Shown here one piece after another: positions 25,170 to 34,840 of a stretch of 64,000 bases of DNA. Source of the DNA: Ekhidna sp051379705 (GTDB taxonomy: Bacteria; Bacteroidota; Bacteroidia; Cytophagales; Cyclobacteriaceae); the NCBI RefSeq assembly GCF_051379705.1, contig NZ_CP179868.1:3658001-3722000 (forward strand), read 5' to 3'. The notes under the pieces are model-generated. The model was not told where the DNA came from. It searched no databases and saw only the letters and a list, made by a program, of their open reading frames with translations. The position numbers were made by a program, and so were the translations under genes. Positions within the stretch are counted from its first letter, which is position 1, and each line of letters opens with the position of its first letter.

Positions 25170-25730
25170 ATGCTCACTGAATTACAAACTGATAAATTAG
25201 AGCGATTTTTTTACGTATTGGATTATGATCGTAACGGAATCATTGAGAAAGAAGATTTTATTGGTATCGCTGAGAATCTCTGCATTTTGTGGAGAATAAA
25301 AGAAGGAGATAGCAAATACGATCAAATAATTTCTCGATTTGAAGATGGTTGGAATCATTTCAACCTTTTTGTCAATAATAATGATGGAAAAGCCAATTGG
25401 GATCATTGGATACGTTTTGCTGAGCAAATCATAGTCAATGGAGATGAGGCGATTTTCAGTAGCTATGTAGATGAATTTGTCGGAGAGATATTTGATAATT
25501 TCGACGCAGACAATGATGGCTACATAAATCTGGATGAATATATTGATTTATTGGTTGGCTATCGAATCGAAGTTCGTTTTGCTGCTAAGTCATTTAGGAA
25601 ATTAGATCGAAATCATGATGATCTAATAAGTCGTGGTGAACTTATCAGTGCGGTAAAGGAATTTTTCAGAAGCGATGATCCGGATGCACCCGGTAATTGG
25701 CTCTTTGGTCGAGGAGTCCTTTCCGACTAG
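25170..25730 (+). CDS. EF-hand calcium-binding protein
   Basis: A 186-residue acidic cytosolic protein with four EF-hands in calerythrin/sarcoplasmic-protein arrangement. Loop 1 is DYDRNGIIEKED (18-29), loop 3 is DADNDGYINLDE and loop 4 is DRNHDDLISRGE; loop 2 (NNNDGKANWDHW) is degenerate. The frame extends to a TTG at 25134, but ATG 25170 puts the first helix in its usual place. No signal peptide is present, so intracellular calcium buffering or signalling is implied. The neighbour mtgA is 139 bases downstream and probably separate. Confidence 0.88.
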   Translation: MLTELQTDKLERFFYVLDYDRNGIIEKEDFIGIAENLCILWRIKEGDSKYDQIISRFEDGWNHFNLFVNNNDGKANWDHWIRFAEQIIVNGDEAIFSSYVDEFVGEIFDNFDADNDGYINLDEYIDLLVGYRIEVRFAAKSFRKLDRNHDDLISRGELISAVKEFFRSDDPDAPGNWLFGRGVLSD

Positions 25731-25869
25731 AGATTCCATTTCGTTATTTCGTTGCATTTTTTAGAATGTTTGTAGAATTGGTCTATGCACATTTCTACGA
25801 TTTCAACATTCGAATTATCTATATTCGATTCCTAAGGTCATAGGAAAATGGTCTTCAGATCACTTTGGA

Positions 25870-26571
25870 TTGAAAAAGGCTGCATTACATATCATCAAAT
25901 ACGTTGCTGGCTTTGTCTTGCTGTTTAACATCCTGACATTGCTATGGGTCGTGGCATATTCGATCATTCCAATACCTATCACGAAGCTTATGTTAGTGGA
26001 AGGAAAAACGAAAGATATTCAATACGAATGGAAGGATTTAGAAGAGATATCAGGAAGGTTGCAGCTTGCTGTTATGTGCGCTGAAGATCAGTATTTTCTC
26101 TTGCATCAGGGTCTCGATTTTAGGTCAATAAAGAAAGCAGAGGAGGCAAACAAACGAGGAGGCAATATGCGTGGAGCAAGTACAATTACTCAGCAGGTAG
26201 CTAAAAACGTCTTTCTGTGGCCGGATCGGACTTGGGTAAGGAAGGCATGTGAACTGTATTTTGCCTTGCTAATAGAGATAGTGTGGAGCAAAGAACGTAT
26301 CATGGAAGTCTACCTCAATGTGGCTGAACTTGGCGATGGAATCTTTGGAGCTGAAGCAGCTTCACAAACTTATTTTAAGAAATCAGCTTCAGAAATCAGC
26401 GTTACTCAAGCTGCTCGGTTGGCTGCTATTCTACCAAGTCCAAAAAGATATTCTGCTGTAGCTCCAAGTCCATACGTACAAACACGTGTTGATTGGATTA
26501 AAAAGCAGATGAAATATTGGGGTTACGAAATGACTTACGATCAGGATTTTGTAAAGAAGATGGTGGAATAA
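25870..26571 (+). CDS. mtgA: Monofunctional peptidoglycan glycosyltransferase
   Basis: A 233-residue inner-membrane GT51 enzyme that polymerises lipid II into glycan strands. One N-terminal TM helix (about 9-31) is followed by the GT51 motifs: EDQYFLLHQGLD with the catalytic Glu, RGASTITQQVAKN, and LEIVWSKERIMEVYLN. It has no transpeptidase domain, and its length is typical for MtgA. The start is a TTG. The stop is directly adjacent to that of the convergent subtilase gene, with no terminator between. Confidence 0.94.
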   Translation: MKKAALHIIKYVAGFVLLFNILTLLWVVAYSIIPIPITKLMLVEGKTKDIQYEWKDLEEISGRLQLAVMCAEDQYFLLHQGLDFRSIKKAEEANKRGGNMRGASTITQQVAKNVFLWPDRTWVRKACELYFALLIEIVWSKERIMEVYLNVAELGDGIFGAEAASQTYFKKSASEISVTQAARLAAILPSPKRYSAVAPSPYVQTRVDWIKKQMKYWGYEMTYDQDFVKKMVE

Positions 26572-29500
26572 TCACCTTATCAATAAGTACTGTTCATACG
26601 TTTGTCGACTAATTTTTGCTTTTATGATATACAAACCTCCTTCAAGGTGGTTCAAATCCATCCTGATTTTTGGAGCTGCAATGTTCATGATTTCTTTTCC
26701 ATCCAAACTAAATAACGAAAGTTCGTCAATGGTACTTATTGAGTTGAAATTAACCCAGCCACCAGAGGGATTCGGGTAGACACTGAAGGAATTTGGATCT
26801 TCCAAAGCCAGGGGTGGTGTGAAATCTAGAAGCAGTGTATCTGAACTACTGCACCCAAAAGTGCCTGAAACCGATAACACTATTTCATATAGTTCATCAT
26901 CTAGGAAAAAGGTAGGGTTCAAAGAAGTTTCGGATAAAACCCCATTGATGTACCAGTAATGCAGATTGAGATCATCGTTTGTTTCTACAAATAACTCCAC
27001 CTTATTTTTCTCCCCAATTTCAGATATGGTATGGTCGATGTTTAATACAAGGGACTGATCTGTCACGTTAACCTGAATAGGCATTCCGGGTAGACCATCA
27101 TCTAGATTAACCACATACAACTGTGCATATTCATCTGTGACCAGCTGAGTTCCTTTTTTTATAAGTGTTGTCAGCTCGGGATCTTCATAAAAACCAAAGT
27201 AGGTTCCGTTTTCAGGATGAATTTCTATTTCAGCTCCAAAACACGAATTTAGATCTTCCTGTGAGGCGAAAGGAGAAGTGCTAATTAGCACTTCTTTGCT
27301 AAGTACTTTGACGCACGCGTCAGGACTGGTGATTTGAAGACCAACATCTACAGTGCCTGCAACTGCCGGAATAGAAATTTCGGTTGAAGAACCTGCAGAT
27401 GCACCGTCAATGGTCCATTCAACCTCGGAACCAGAAATAACCCCGTCTGCATAAAACCTGATTTGATGATCTGTAGATGTAGTATCAGGTGCATGAGCTA
27501 TTCTGCCGGGTACTTCCATTACATCAATGCTCACTGGCGTTTTGCGACTTTCAAAAGATCCATAGACACCACTTACATATACGGTGGTGTCCTGATCAAT
27601 GGAATTCAACGTAATACTTATTCCACTAACAGTTGGTGTCGGACTAGCTTCAAAAGCATAGATTCGGATTTTTTCAGCTGAAGGGTCGGTAATTACCACA
27701 TTTTCGCCCGGGCAAATTATATGATTTGACAGGGTAGGAGCATGTGGTCGATTGGCTACTACTAAGTCTTTTGTAATTTCATCTTCGCACGCAAGATCAT
27801 TGCTCACTTCCAAGGTAATCGTGTAAGTACCGGTCTCAGAGAAGGATATCGAAGGGTTTTGAATGGTGGCTAAAGTTCCTTGGTCAAAATCCCAGCTCCA
27901 TGAGGTGGCATCCAGACTTTGGTCGGAGAATTGGATAACATTAGTAGTTAGGTTGTCCAAATACAACGTATCTGTTGACATTGAGAAATCAGCTATGTCA
28001 TTTAAGACAACCACTCTGATTTCAAACACATCAGAGGAATAGCTTTGATCTACATTTTTTACATAGAAAACAGTATCGGAAGTAATTGGTCCTGGATTAT
28101 AGCTTGTAGCAGTGGTGATTAGATCTTGTGCCAATGGGTCTTCATAAAACTCAAACATGTCTCCGGTACTCGGGTCGATGGTAAGCGAAGTGCCTGCGCA
28201 AACAGAAAAAGTTTGCAACACTCTGGGTTTTAGAAGAAAGTCATTTAATTGATTCTGTGCATCACTTAATTCTTGCTCAAGATTGGCTTGAGAATCTGAA
28301 ATGGCATAGATCACATTTACAAACTCGTCGGCGTATGCATCCAATTGGTTTATGGTGATCCCATTAATTGTAGCCACATCGTTGCCACCGCCGTTATTAC
28401 CGGCAGAAGTTATTACTTGATTGACTAGGAAATCATATTTTTCAGAATCAGTGAACGCATCGTTGACATCTTGCAGGTTCCCATTCATCGCCGCCCGGTC
28501 TAAGGCACTATAAACATAGCTGTCGCCACCAATCACCTGCACACCTGCAAAAGTATCGCTGCTACTGTTTCGGGCGTATATGTAATTATCAACAACATCG
28601 TACTCAGCATAATTTGACAACTCATCAGCTATGTCCCAATCGGCATATACACCAAATGTTAAATTGTTGATTGCTGAAGAAGACGTATTTACAATCCGAT
28701 ATCTGATTATGATATAATCCTTATTTGCCCATGCAATATTGGATTGTTCAATAAGCAAAGGTCTATTGATATCTGAAAATATTGAATAGCCGAAATGATC
28801 TGCGGCCGGGTGATGATAGAGCTTATAATATTGTTGTACGGTAAAATCCTGATTTCGAGCATTGCTCCCATAGTTAGCAATTATATTATCGGATACATCT
28901 GTAGAATTGGTTGCCAAGAGAATCCCAGCATAAGTCATCAATGTATCTGTCTGATAATGAAATCCTGACCCTTCGAAAGGATCGTAGGAATTAAAGGCCA
29001 GATCTCCGTCTCCGCTGATGGTCATTGAGAGATTATCGTTTCCAAAATCAGCATAATCCGGTGATGTAGTCACATCAAGAAATTGGAAATCATTATATCC
29101 GGTGGCCGAATAGTCAAGTCGAATCTCAATATCTGTTTCTGGGACGATATCTTCATTAAGAACAATTTCAAATGAAATTTCACGAGTGTCCTGAGCACCC
29201 ATATACCCGGGTTGAAAATTTCCATTTGAGATAGTAAAATCATCGTTGAGAGATGAAATAGTTACTGTGGAAGAATTAATTGCAGAAAGATGATTCGTTA
29301 ATGTTGCGCTGACATTGACAGTGTCACCGAAGAATACTTCATTTCCAAAAGTTGATGTAAGAGTCGGGTTTTCTGCGCGAAGTGATTTTATGCCCGACTC
29401 ACTTACTGCACGGAGCACATTAAGTCTTCCCTTCCCCAATTTTCCTTCATATATAGCATTACTACCTACATCATAAATGTCATCCGCTGTAACCCTGATC

Positions 29501-30666
29501 CGCTCCATGATTTGGATCGCGCTTAGAGTAGGGTATTGATCTTTTACCAAAGCAGCAGCCGCAGCAACTTGTGGAGCCGCGTATGAGGTCCCTGGCCCAC
29601 CATTGGTATATCCATTGCCATTTACAGTCGAATACATAGACACACCGGGCGCAACAAGATCGACCATGTGATTAAATGTAGAGCCGGAAGATTTGTTATC
29701 GCTGGCGTCTGATGCACCTACTGACAGGACGTGATCATAGCTGGCCGGGTACCAGCGATTCTCTTCTGTAGGTTTACCACCTTCGTTTCCAGCAGCAGCG
29801 ACCAATACCATGTCCAGGTCTAGGGCTGCATAGGAGATAATGTCTTGTTCAGACTGCAGCGCTTTTCCCATCCTACCCCAGGAAAGGTTGGCAACATCAA
29901 TGCCATTCTCTGCTGCGTATATGATGGCTTCATACAGGCCACCACTTTTGCCATTGGCAGATTTAAATCCTTTAAGGGCTGCGACTTTGGTGTTGTATCC
30001 GACTCCGGCTATTCCTATTGCATTGTTCGTTGATGCGCCAGCAATTCCGGCTACAATCATTCCATGATTGCCATTTTGAATTGACGGATCATTATCTGAA
30101 TCAGCAAAATCATACCCATAATAATCATCGATATATCCGTTATCATCATTGTCGATTCCATCGATTGGATCATTGCTGTTTACCCAAAGGTTGTTCAGAA
30201 TATCTTCATGATCCAGGTCGATCCCAGAGTCAATGATCGCTACTGTAATGTCATCGTCACCTCTGGTGATATCCCAGGCATCATATGCACGAATGTTTTC
30301 AAGATAAAACTGATTAGATATAAGGGCATCAGTGGGAGTGGAAAGTGGAATGTAGTTTACGATGGGATCCGCATATAAAATATCTGGTGAAGTACTCCGC
30401 AGCTTATTGCAATAGCTTACTGGGTCCATACCAGCAGGCACTTTCACTCTAAGTACTCCGGAAAGTGATGATTGTTTTTCAGAGCTGGTCAACTTTTGCC
30501 CAGGAAGATATGCTTGCTTTGATACGGAAGGTTTGTGTTTGACATAAATCCATTTTTCATCCACAGACTGATCTTTAAAGTCTTCCTTTCTAAGCATTTC
30601 GGCGTTTTGTCCAAATACCAGTATGCTTAAAAATGAAAATGCAATTATGTAATACAAACGCTTCAC
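26572..30666 (-). CDS. Secreted subtilisin-like (S8) protease with PKD-type module and T9SS sorting domain
   Basis: A 1364-residue exported serine protease. Signal peptide 1-20 and an inhibitor-I9-like prodomain (about 40-110) precede the S8 domain with D146 (IIDSGID), H201 (GNHGMIV), oxyanion N294 and nucleophile S361 (GTSYAAP). Beta-sandwich modules follow, including a PKD-like repeat (SFSETGTYTITLEV), and the protein ends in a type A type-IX sorting domain (from SVYPNPSGG). The frame runs back to an ATG at 30714 inside the SDR gene; the GTG at 30666, overlapping the SDR stop as TAGTG, gives a normal signal peptide and is preferred. Confidence 0.9.
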   Translation of the reverse strand: MKRLYYIIAFSFLSILVFGQNAEMLRKEDFKDQSVDEKWIYVKHKPSVSKQAYLPGQKLTSSEKQSSLSGVLRVKVPAGMDPVSYCNKLRSTSPDILYADPIVNYIPLSTPTDALISNQFYLENIRAYDAWDITRGDDDITVAIIDSGIDLDHEDILNNLWVNSNDPIDGIDNDDNGYIDDYYGYDFADSDNDPSIQNGNHGMIVAGIAGASTNNAIGIAGVGYNTKVAALKGFKSANGKSGGLYEAIIYAAENGIDVANLSWGRMGKALQSEQDIISYAALDLDMVLVAAAGNEGGKPTEENRWYPASYDHVLSVGASDASDNKSSGSTFNHMVDLVAPGVSMYSTVNGNGYTNGGPGTSYAAPQVAAAAALVKDQYPTLSAIQIMERIRVTADDIYDVGSNAIYEGKLGKGRLNVLRAVSESGIKSLRAENPTLTSTFGNEVFFGDTVNVSATLTNHLSAINSSTVTISSLNDDFTISNGNFQPGYMGAQDTREISFEIVLNEDIVPETDIEIRLDYSATGYNDFQFLDVTTSPDYADFGNDNLSMTISGDGDLAFNSYDPFEGSGFHYQTDTLMTYAGILLATNSTDVSDNIIANYGSNARNQDFTVQQYYKLYHHPAADHFGYSIFSDINRPLLIEQSNIAWANKDYIIIRYRIVNTSSSAINNLTFGVYADWDIADELSNYAEYDVVDNYIYARNSSSDTFAGVQVIGGDSYVYSALDRAAMNGNLQDVNDAFTDSEKYDFLVNQVITSAGNNGGGNDVATINGITINQLDAYADEFVNVIYAISDSQANLEQELSDAQNQLNDFLLKPRVLQTFSVCAGTSLTIDPSTGDMFEFYEDPLAQDLITTATSYNPGPITSDTVFYVKNVDQSYSSDVFEIRVVVLNDIADFSMSTDTLYLDNLTTNVIQFSDQSLDATSWSWDFDQGTLATIQNPSISFSETGTYTITLEVSNDLACEDEITKDLVVANRPHAPTLSNHIICPGENVVITDPSAEKIRIYAFEASPTPTVSGISITLNSIDQDTTVYVSGVYGSFESRKTPVSIDVMEVPGRIAHAPDTTSTDHQIRFYADGVISGSEVEWTIDGASAGSSTEISIPAVAGTVDVGLQITSPDACVKVLSKEVLISTSPFASQEDLNSCFGAEIEIHPENGTYFGFYEDPELTTLIKKGTQLVTDEYAQLYVVNLDDGLPGMPIQVNVTDQSLVLNIDHTISEIGEKNKVELFVETNDDLNLHYWYINGVLSETSLNPTFFLDDELYEIVLSVSGTFGCSSSDTLLLDFTPPLALEDPNSFSVYPNPSGGWVNFNSISTIDELSLFSLDGKEIMNIAAPKIRMDLNHLEGGLYIIKAKISRQTYEQYLLIR

Positions 30667-31460
30667 TACGTCACTCTCAATTTTCTTACAGCTTTTGCTG
30701 CTGCTTTCGGCCAAAATCTTTTCAGATAAATCCCCATTTTTTCTTTTAATCCGCCTATGTAAGCTTCATTTTTGTTTGACTCAATAGCCTTAATAATTAA
30801 CCGGGCGCACTTTTCGGGTGACATTCCCTTTTCCTGACCTGGGTCCATTTTATTTTGCTGGCTACCATCTCCCACAAGTGCATTATACGATATGTTAGTC
30901 TTAATATAGCCAGGGAGTACAATGGTAACCCTTATGTTGTCATTATGATGTTCTGCACGGAGCGCATCATAGAATCCATGCAAGGCATGTTTTGAAGCTC
31001 CATATCCAGACCTGAAAGGCGTATTTATTATCCCAACTGTGGAAGTAACGATCACATGGTGACCCTGCTTTCTTTCCACCATACGTGCCAATAATTTTTT
31101 GGTAAGGGTGATTGATCCAAAGTAATTGACTTCCATTAGCCTACGATCTACATCCAAACTTGTATTAAGAATGGTATCTCTTTGGCTGATGCCTCCATTG
31201 TTGATCAAAATGTCAATGTCTCCAAAAATTGTTGATGCTTCCTTAGCTCTTTGATTAAGCGAAAATGAATCTTCCAGGTCTAGAGTTAGTGTAGCTACAG
31301 TTTCAGACTTACAGTTTGATTTCACCCGATCAAGCTCATCTTGCCTTCTCGCAGAAATAATCAATTTGGCACCTTTTTCTGCGAGTTGATAGGCAAGCTG
31401 TTCTCCAATACCCGAGCTGGCGCCTGTAAGCCATACAACACTATTCCGGATTTTGGTCAT
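30666..31460 (-). CDS. Short-chain dehydrogenase/reductase (DHRS7-like)
   Basis: A 264-residue NAD(P)-dependent oxidoreductase of the classical SDR family. The cofactor motif TGASSGIG is near residue 14, NNGG near 88, and the catalytic YxxxK is in YGASKHALHG near 150. The C-terminal KRFWPK stretch is basic and may be membrane-peripheral. It overlaps the preceding small membrane-protein gene by 20 bases and its stop overlaps the subtilase GTG. The substrate is unknown; dehydrogenation of a lipid or steroid-like alcohol is only a guess from the DHRS7 resemblance. Confidence 0.88.
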   Translation of the reverse strand: MTKIRNSVVWLTGASSGIGEQLAYQLAEKGAKLIISARRQDELDRVKSNCKSETVATLTLDLEDSFSLNQRAKEASTIFGDIDILINNGGISQRDTILNTSLDVDRRLMEVNYFGSITLTKKLLARMVERKQGHHVIVTSTVGIINTPFRSGYGASKHALHGFYDALRAEHHNDNIRVTIVLPGYIKTNISYNALVGDGSQQNKMDPGQEKGMSPEKCARLIIKAIESNKNEAYIGGLKEKMGIYLKRFWPKAAAKAVRKLRVT

Positions 31461-31842
31461 TCTTGCGCTTATTGTTTTCTACAAATACATAGATGCTGTA
31501 AACACCTACTGCAGTTCCGAATGGAAAGCTAAAAATTGAAACACAACCGGCGATTAGAGCGATTACAATTCCCCAATTTCTTTTTTGAAGCAGCCCGATC
31601 CCGGCGATAATGGATGGCAATGCAGAAAAAATGAGGAGCAGGATAAAAACCGTTCGAATAACTGATTCTACAAATAACAGGATGTCATCAGCATCATTGC
31701 CTACATCGTTGGCTATTTCCTCTGCAATGAATGGGAATAGCATCGTGATAAAGCTTCCTATAAAAACGAATGCAACTGCTATGAGAGAACCATAAACCAA
31801 GTGAATGATTCCCAATGTTCTTTTGTGTGATTGAATGTCCAT
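31441..31842 (-). CDS. Small four-helix membrane protein
   Basis: A 133-residue protein with hydrophobic segments at about 11-36, 60-85 and 92-120 (the last two separated by a QKRNWG turn). Such proteins are common in Bacteroidota near folA but have no known function. The ATG is 6 bases after the folA stop, and its 3' end overlaps the SDR gene by 20 bases, so it is likely translated from the folA transcript. Confidence 0.75.
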   Translation of the reverse strand: MDIQSHKRTLGIIHLVYGSLIAVAFVFIGSFITMLFPFIAEEIANDVGNDADDILLFVESVIRTVFILLLIFSALPSIIAGIGLLQKRNWGIVIALIAGCVSIFSFPFGTAVGVYSIYVFVENNKRKNDQNPE

Positions 31843-31848
31843 AACTTA

Positions 31849-32349
31849 TTATTTTCTAGAATATACAACGAAATCGAATGAAAATTTATGACGATCATCA
31901 ATAGGATGATGTTTTCGCGATATTTCCACCCATTCAGATTTGTCAATATCGGGAAAGGTAACCTGCCCATTAAAAGCCTCATTGATTTCGGTGAGATAAA
32001 TTTTGTCTGCATGTGCTAATCCCATTCGATATATTTCACCACCGCCAATGATAAATGCTTCTGACTCGTTATGCTGTTTGGCAATTTCGAGCGCCTCATC
32101 CAACGATTGTACCACAGGTTCGCCCATCGCATCGTAATCCGGCTGACGTGTTATTATAATGTTAGTCCTTCCTGGAAGTGGTTGGAATGAATGAGGAAGC
32201 GACTCCCAATTTTTTCGTCCCATTATCACATGATGACCTTTCGTTGTATCCTTAAAATACTTAAAATCATCTGGTAGATGCCAGGGGATATCATTGTCTT
32301 TTCCAATCACACGATTACTCCCCATTGCAGCTATCATTGATATGATCAT
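31849..32349 (-). CDS. folA: Dihydrofolate reductase
   Basis: A 166-residue enzyme reducing dihydrofolate with NADPH in folate and thymidylate metabolism. Signatures: MIAAMGSNRVIGKDND, the PWHLPDDFKYFK stretch with the catalytic Asp, GHHVIMGRKNWESLP and FIIGGGEIYRMGL. Length is typical. It starts the minus-strand run with the small membrane protein and the SDR. A separate small gene on the other strand fills the gap to fmt. Confidence 0.96.
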   Translation of the reverse strand: MIISMIAAMGSNRVIGKDNDIPWHLPDDFKYFKDTTKGHHVIMGRKNWESLPHSFQPLPGRTNIIITRQPDYDAMGEPVVQSLDEALEIAKQHNESEAFIIGGGEIYRMGLAHADKIYLTEINEAFNGQVTFPDIDKSEWVEISRKHHPIDDRHKFSFDFVVYSRK

Positions 32350-32354
32350 AAATC

Positions 32355-32362
32355 TAATTTTG
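32355..32362 (+). promoter_or_regulatory. Candidate -7 box (TAATTTTG) for the small gene at 32401
   Basis: Exact TAnnTTTG match on the plus strand, 39 bases before the ATG at 32401, just beyond the folA start. Its presence supports the reality of that short gene. Confidence 0.4.
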
Positions 32363-32400
32363 TTAGTTTTTTCGTATATAGATTAAAATTAACCACGACC

Positions 32401-32574
32401 ATGTTCATAGTGCTAACACTTTTTATTTTCATTTCAATTGTTGGTAATGTACTTATCTCAGCGATCAAGAATAATGATTATCGTGATTGGATCAATTGGT
32501 CAATTTTAATTGGACCGTTGAGCTGGCCATTGCAATGGCATCATGAGAAGCAAATTTCAAATCACCCGAACTGA
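32401..32574 (+). CDS. Small single-TM protein (57 residues)
   Basis: A short gene between divergent folA and convergent fmt. Residues 2-20 are a strongly hydrophobic helix (MFIVLTLFIFISIVG...), followed by KNNDYRDWINW and a second amphipathic, Trp-rich segment ending near LSWPLQW. It ends within the last 13 bases of fmt on the opposite strand. A TAATTTTG promoter box lies 39 bases upstream. The hydrophobic-then-aromatic pattern and promoter support coding; no family is recognised. Confidence 0.6.
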   Translation: MFIVLTLFIFISIVGNVLISAIKNNDYRDWINWSILIGPLSWPLQWHHEKQISNHPN

Positions 32575-33485
32575 TATCCTCTTAAAAAATCTTGAACATT
32601 CATTCTTCGCTTGCCTTCTAGCTGAAGATCAAGGATGTCCAATGTCCCGCTTTTAGTATTGACTCTTAAGAAAGTTTTACCATCTGAGTAAAATTCTCCT
32701 GTCGGCTTATTGGTACCTGCGGAAGATTTTTGCACCTCATATATTTTCACCGTCTTGCCATCTAGCTTTGACCATGCTGCGGGATACGGTGAAAGCCCAC
32801 GGATAAAATTTTGTATCACTTCAGAAGATTGCTCCCAATTTATCGTACAATCGTCTTTGAAAATTTTAGGTGCTGATTTTAATTCTTGATCTGTATTCTG
32901 AGGAGTTTGTGGGTAGTTACTGTCGGATATGGCTTTTACGGTTTTAAGCACTAAATCTGCACCTTTATTCATCAGTCGAACATATAAGCTCCCAACATTA
33001 TCGTCTGGATGAATAGGTTCTTTTTCCTGAAATATGATTTCTCCGGTATCTATTTCATGCTTTAGAAAAAATGTGGTCACACCGGTTTCGGTTTCTCCAT
33101 TCATGATGGCCCAATTTATTGGAGCGGCACCTCTATACTGAGGCAGGAGAGAGGCATGGAGATTGAAAGTACCTAACGGAGGCATATCCCAAACAGCCAC
33201 AGGTAGCATGCGGAATGCTACCACAATTTGCAAATCAGCGTTATAGCTTTTTAACTCATTCAGGAAGTCTGGAGACTTTAGATTGGTGGGTTGCAGGATG
33301 GGCAAGTCGGCTTCAAGTGCATATTCCTTGACAGCTGAAATGCCCAGTTTTTTTCCCCGGCCTTTTGGTTTATCCGGAGCAGTGATGACTGCAACGACAT
33401 TCACATTGTTTTCTACAAGCTTTTTCAAGCTTGCTGCTGCAAAATCTGGTGTGCCGAGAAATACGATTCGAAGTTCTTTGCTCAT
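32562..33485 (-). CDS. fmt: Methionyl-tRNA formyltransferase
   Basis: A 307-residue enzyme that formylates Met-tRNA for translation initiation, using 10-formyltetrahydrofolate. The N-terminal domain has FLGTPDFAAASL and the catalytic region around NLHASLLPQYRGAAPINWAI; the C-terminal OB-like domain spans about 210-307. Length matches the family. The aspartyl-protease gene ends 27 bases upstream on the same strand; folA, which supplies folate, is downstream on the same strand, a functional fit. Confidence 0.97.
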   Translation of the reverse strand: MSKELRIVFLGTPDFAAASLKKLVENNVNVVAVITAPDKPKGRGKKLGISAVKEYALEADLPILQPTNLKSPDFLNELKSYNADLQIVVAFRMLPVAVWDMPPLGTFNLHASLLPQYRGAAPINWAIMNGETETGVTTFFLKHEIDTGEIIFQEKEPIHPDDNVGSLYVRLMNKGADLVLKTVKAISDSNYPQTPQNTDQELKSAPKIFKDDCTINWEQSSEVIQNFIRGLSPYPAAWSKLDGKTVKIYEVQKSSAGTNKPTGEFYSDGKTFLRVNTKSGTLDILDLQLEGKRRMNVQDFLRGYQFG

Positions 33486-33512
33486 ATCATCGCAAAGAAA
33501 CCAAACCTGCTG

Positions 33513-34679
33513 TTAATCTATTAGCGATCTTAGTTTTAAACTGAATGATTTTTCCGATCCGTCCTGCATGACCACTAAGTCAACCGTCTCGCCTTCAATT
33601 TTGAGCATTTTTTTAACATCAGCAAGGTTGATTTCATTCATTGATTTGCCATTAATTTTGACAAGCTCACTGTCCACTTTGATTCCTGCTTCTGCAGCAG
33701 GACTTTCTTCAAAAACCTGATGGATAAGCACTTTTTTCTTGTCTTTTGAAAGCTGTACATCTATACCACTGCAGTTCACTTTAAAATTAGCATCGTAGGT
33801 ATGATCCTTTTCGAGGTAGAGCATCTTTGTGCCATAATCCAGTGTGAAGTTGTACATTCTCAAAATCTGAGATCCAATGATTCCGGACACTTTTTTATCA
33901 GCCTGTATTCCGCTTTTCGCAGCACTGATTCCTATAGGTAAATCTTCTATGGTTTGATTGCCAAATTTGAACGACTTCACATGACCTTCGTAATGAGGTG
34001 TTTCAAAGTCACCAAGACCTTTTACGAGATAGGAGTAATGCTTTCCGGTTTTGTGGATCACATCCCATTGCTTTGAATAAGGAGAGTTGAAATCCAATGT
34101 GGTGCCCGCACCAGTCATAACGAAAAATGTACCTTCGTGTGGTTCGTCATTGTTAAGAACAACCGTACCTTTTATTACAGGAATTGAAACATGAAGAGTA
34201 AAAGGAATGGCATCTCCTCTTTTAGGAGAATTACTGTGATCATAAATATTAATCACCATGGTGTCAAAATTGACGTAGACGGAATGATGTCTGAGTAGAT
34301 CATATCCAATAATTCCATCTAAGTCCATACCAAGACTAATTTCCAGGTGATCCAAGTCAGTGGAGTAAACCTTGGTATTTTTCTCCATCAAAAAATGGTT
34401 GATAGCTATGGTATTATGTTTGATTAGATGCCAGGCAGAAGAAGCCTGATTCATCTCTATTTGCTTTCCTGCCAGGTTTAATTTTTTCGCAACATCATCA
34501 TCAATTACCGTATAACCGGAACCTGTATCAAAAATGAAATCAAGAGGCTCAGAGTCGTCTACGCTCACCTTGATGATAATATGATCTCCGAAAAGCTCAA
34601 ATGGGATGCTGGTTATTGGCGCTTGAGCAAAAGAAGTAGATGCAAATGCTAGTAATAGTAGGTAGGTTAGTTTCTTCAT
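33513..34679 (-). CDS. Exported aspartyl-protease-like protein with PDZ domain
   Basis: A 388-residue exported protein: signal peptide 1-19, two retropepsin-like lobes and a PDZ domain (about 315-385). Lobe 1 has the catalytic DTG at 51-53 (IFDTGSGYTV). The matching motif of lobe 2 reads VMTGAG, with Met188 where the second catalytic Asp is expected, so classical aspartic protease activity is doubtful. The frame extends upstream to 34811, but the ATG at 34679 opens with a standard signal peptide. Possibly periplasmic. Substrate unknown. Confidence 0.85.
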   Translation of the reverse strand: MKKLTYLLLLAFASTSFAQAPITSIPFELFGDHIIIKVSVDDSEPLDFIFDTGSGYTVIDDDVAKKLNLAGKQIEMNQASSAWHLIKHNTIAINHFLMEKNTKVYSTDLDHLEISLGMDLDGIIGYDLLRHHSVYVNFDTMVINIYDHSNSPKRGDAIPFTLHVSIPVIKGTVVLNNDEPHEGTFFVMTGAGTTLDFNSPYSKQWDVIHKTGKHYSYLVKGLGDFETPHYEGHVKSFKFGNQTIEDLPIGISAAKSGIQADKKVSGIIGSQILRMYNFTLDYGTKMLYLEKDHTYDANFKVNCSGIDVQLSKDKKKVLIHQVFEESPAAEAGIKVDSELVKINGKSMNEINLADVKKMLKIEGETVDLVVMQDGSEKSFSLKLRSLID

Positions 34680-34840
34680 GACATGGTTGTTTTGAAATTG
34701 ACTGGATGAAGTTAAAAAGTTTAGTTGACAAAGGTTATAAAATGAATACAATATGCTCAAATTAGATTTCTTATTGTCATTGATACGCCGATCTGAACAA
34801 TTCGTATTCACCTGGTGTTTGCCTTGAAAATAATGAGATT

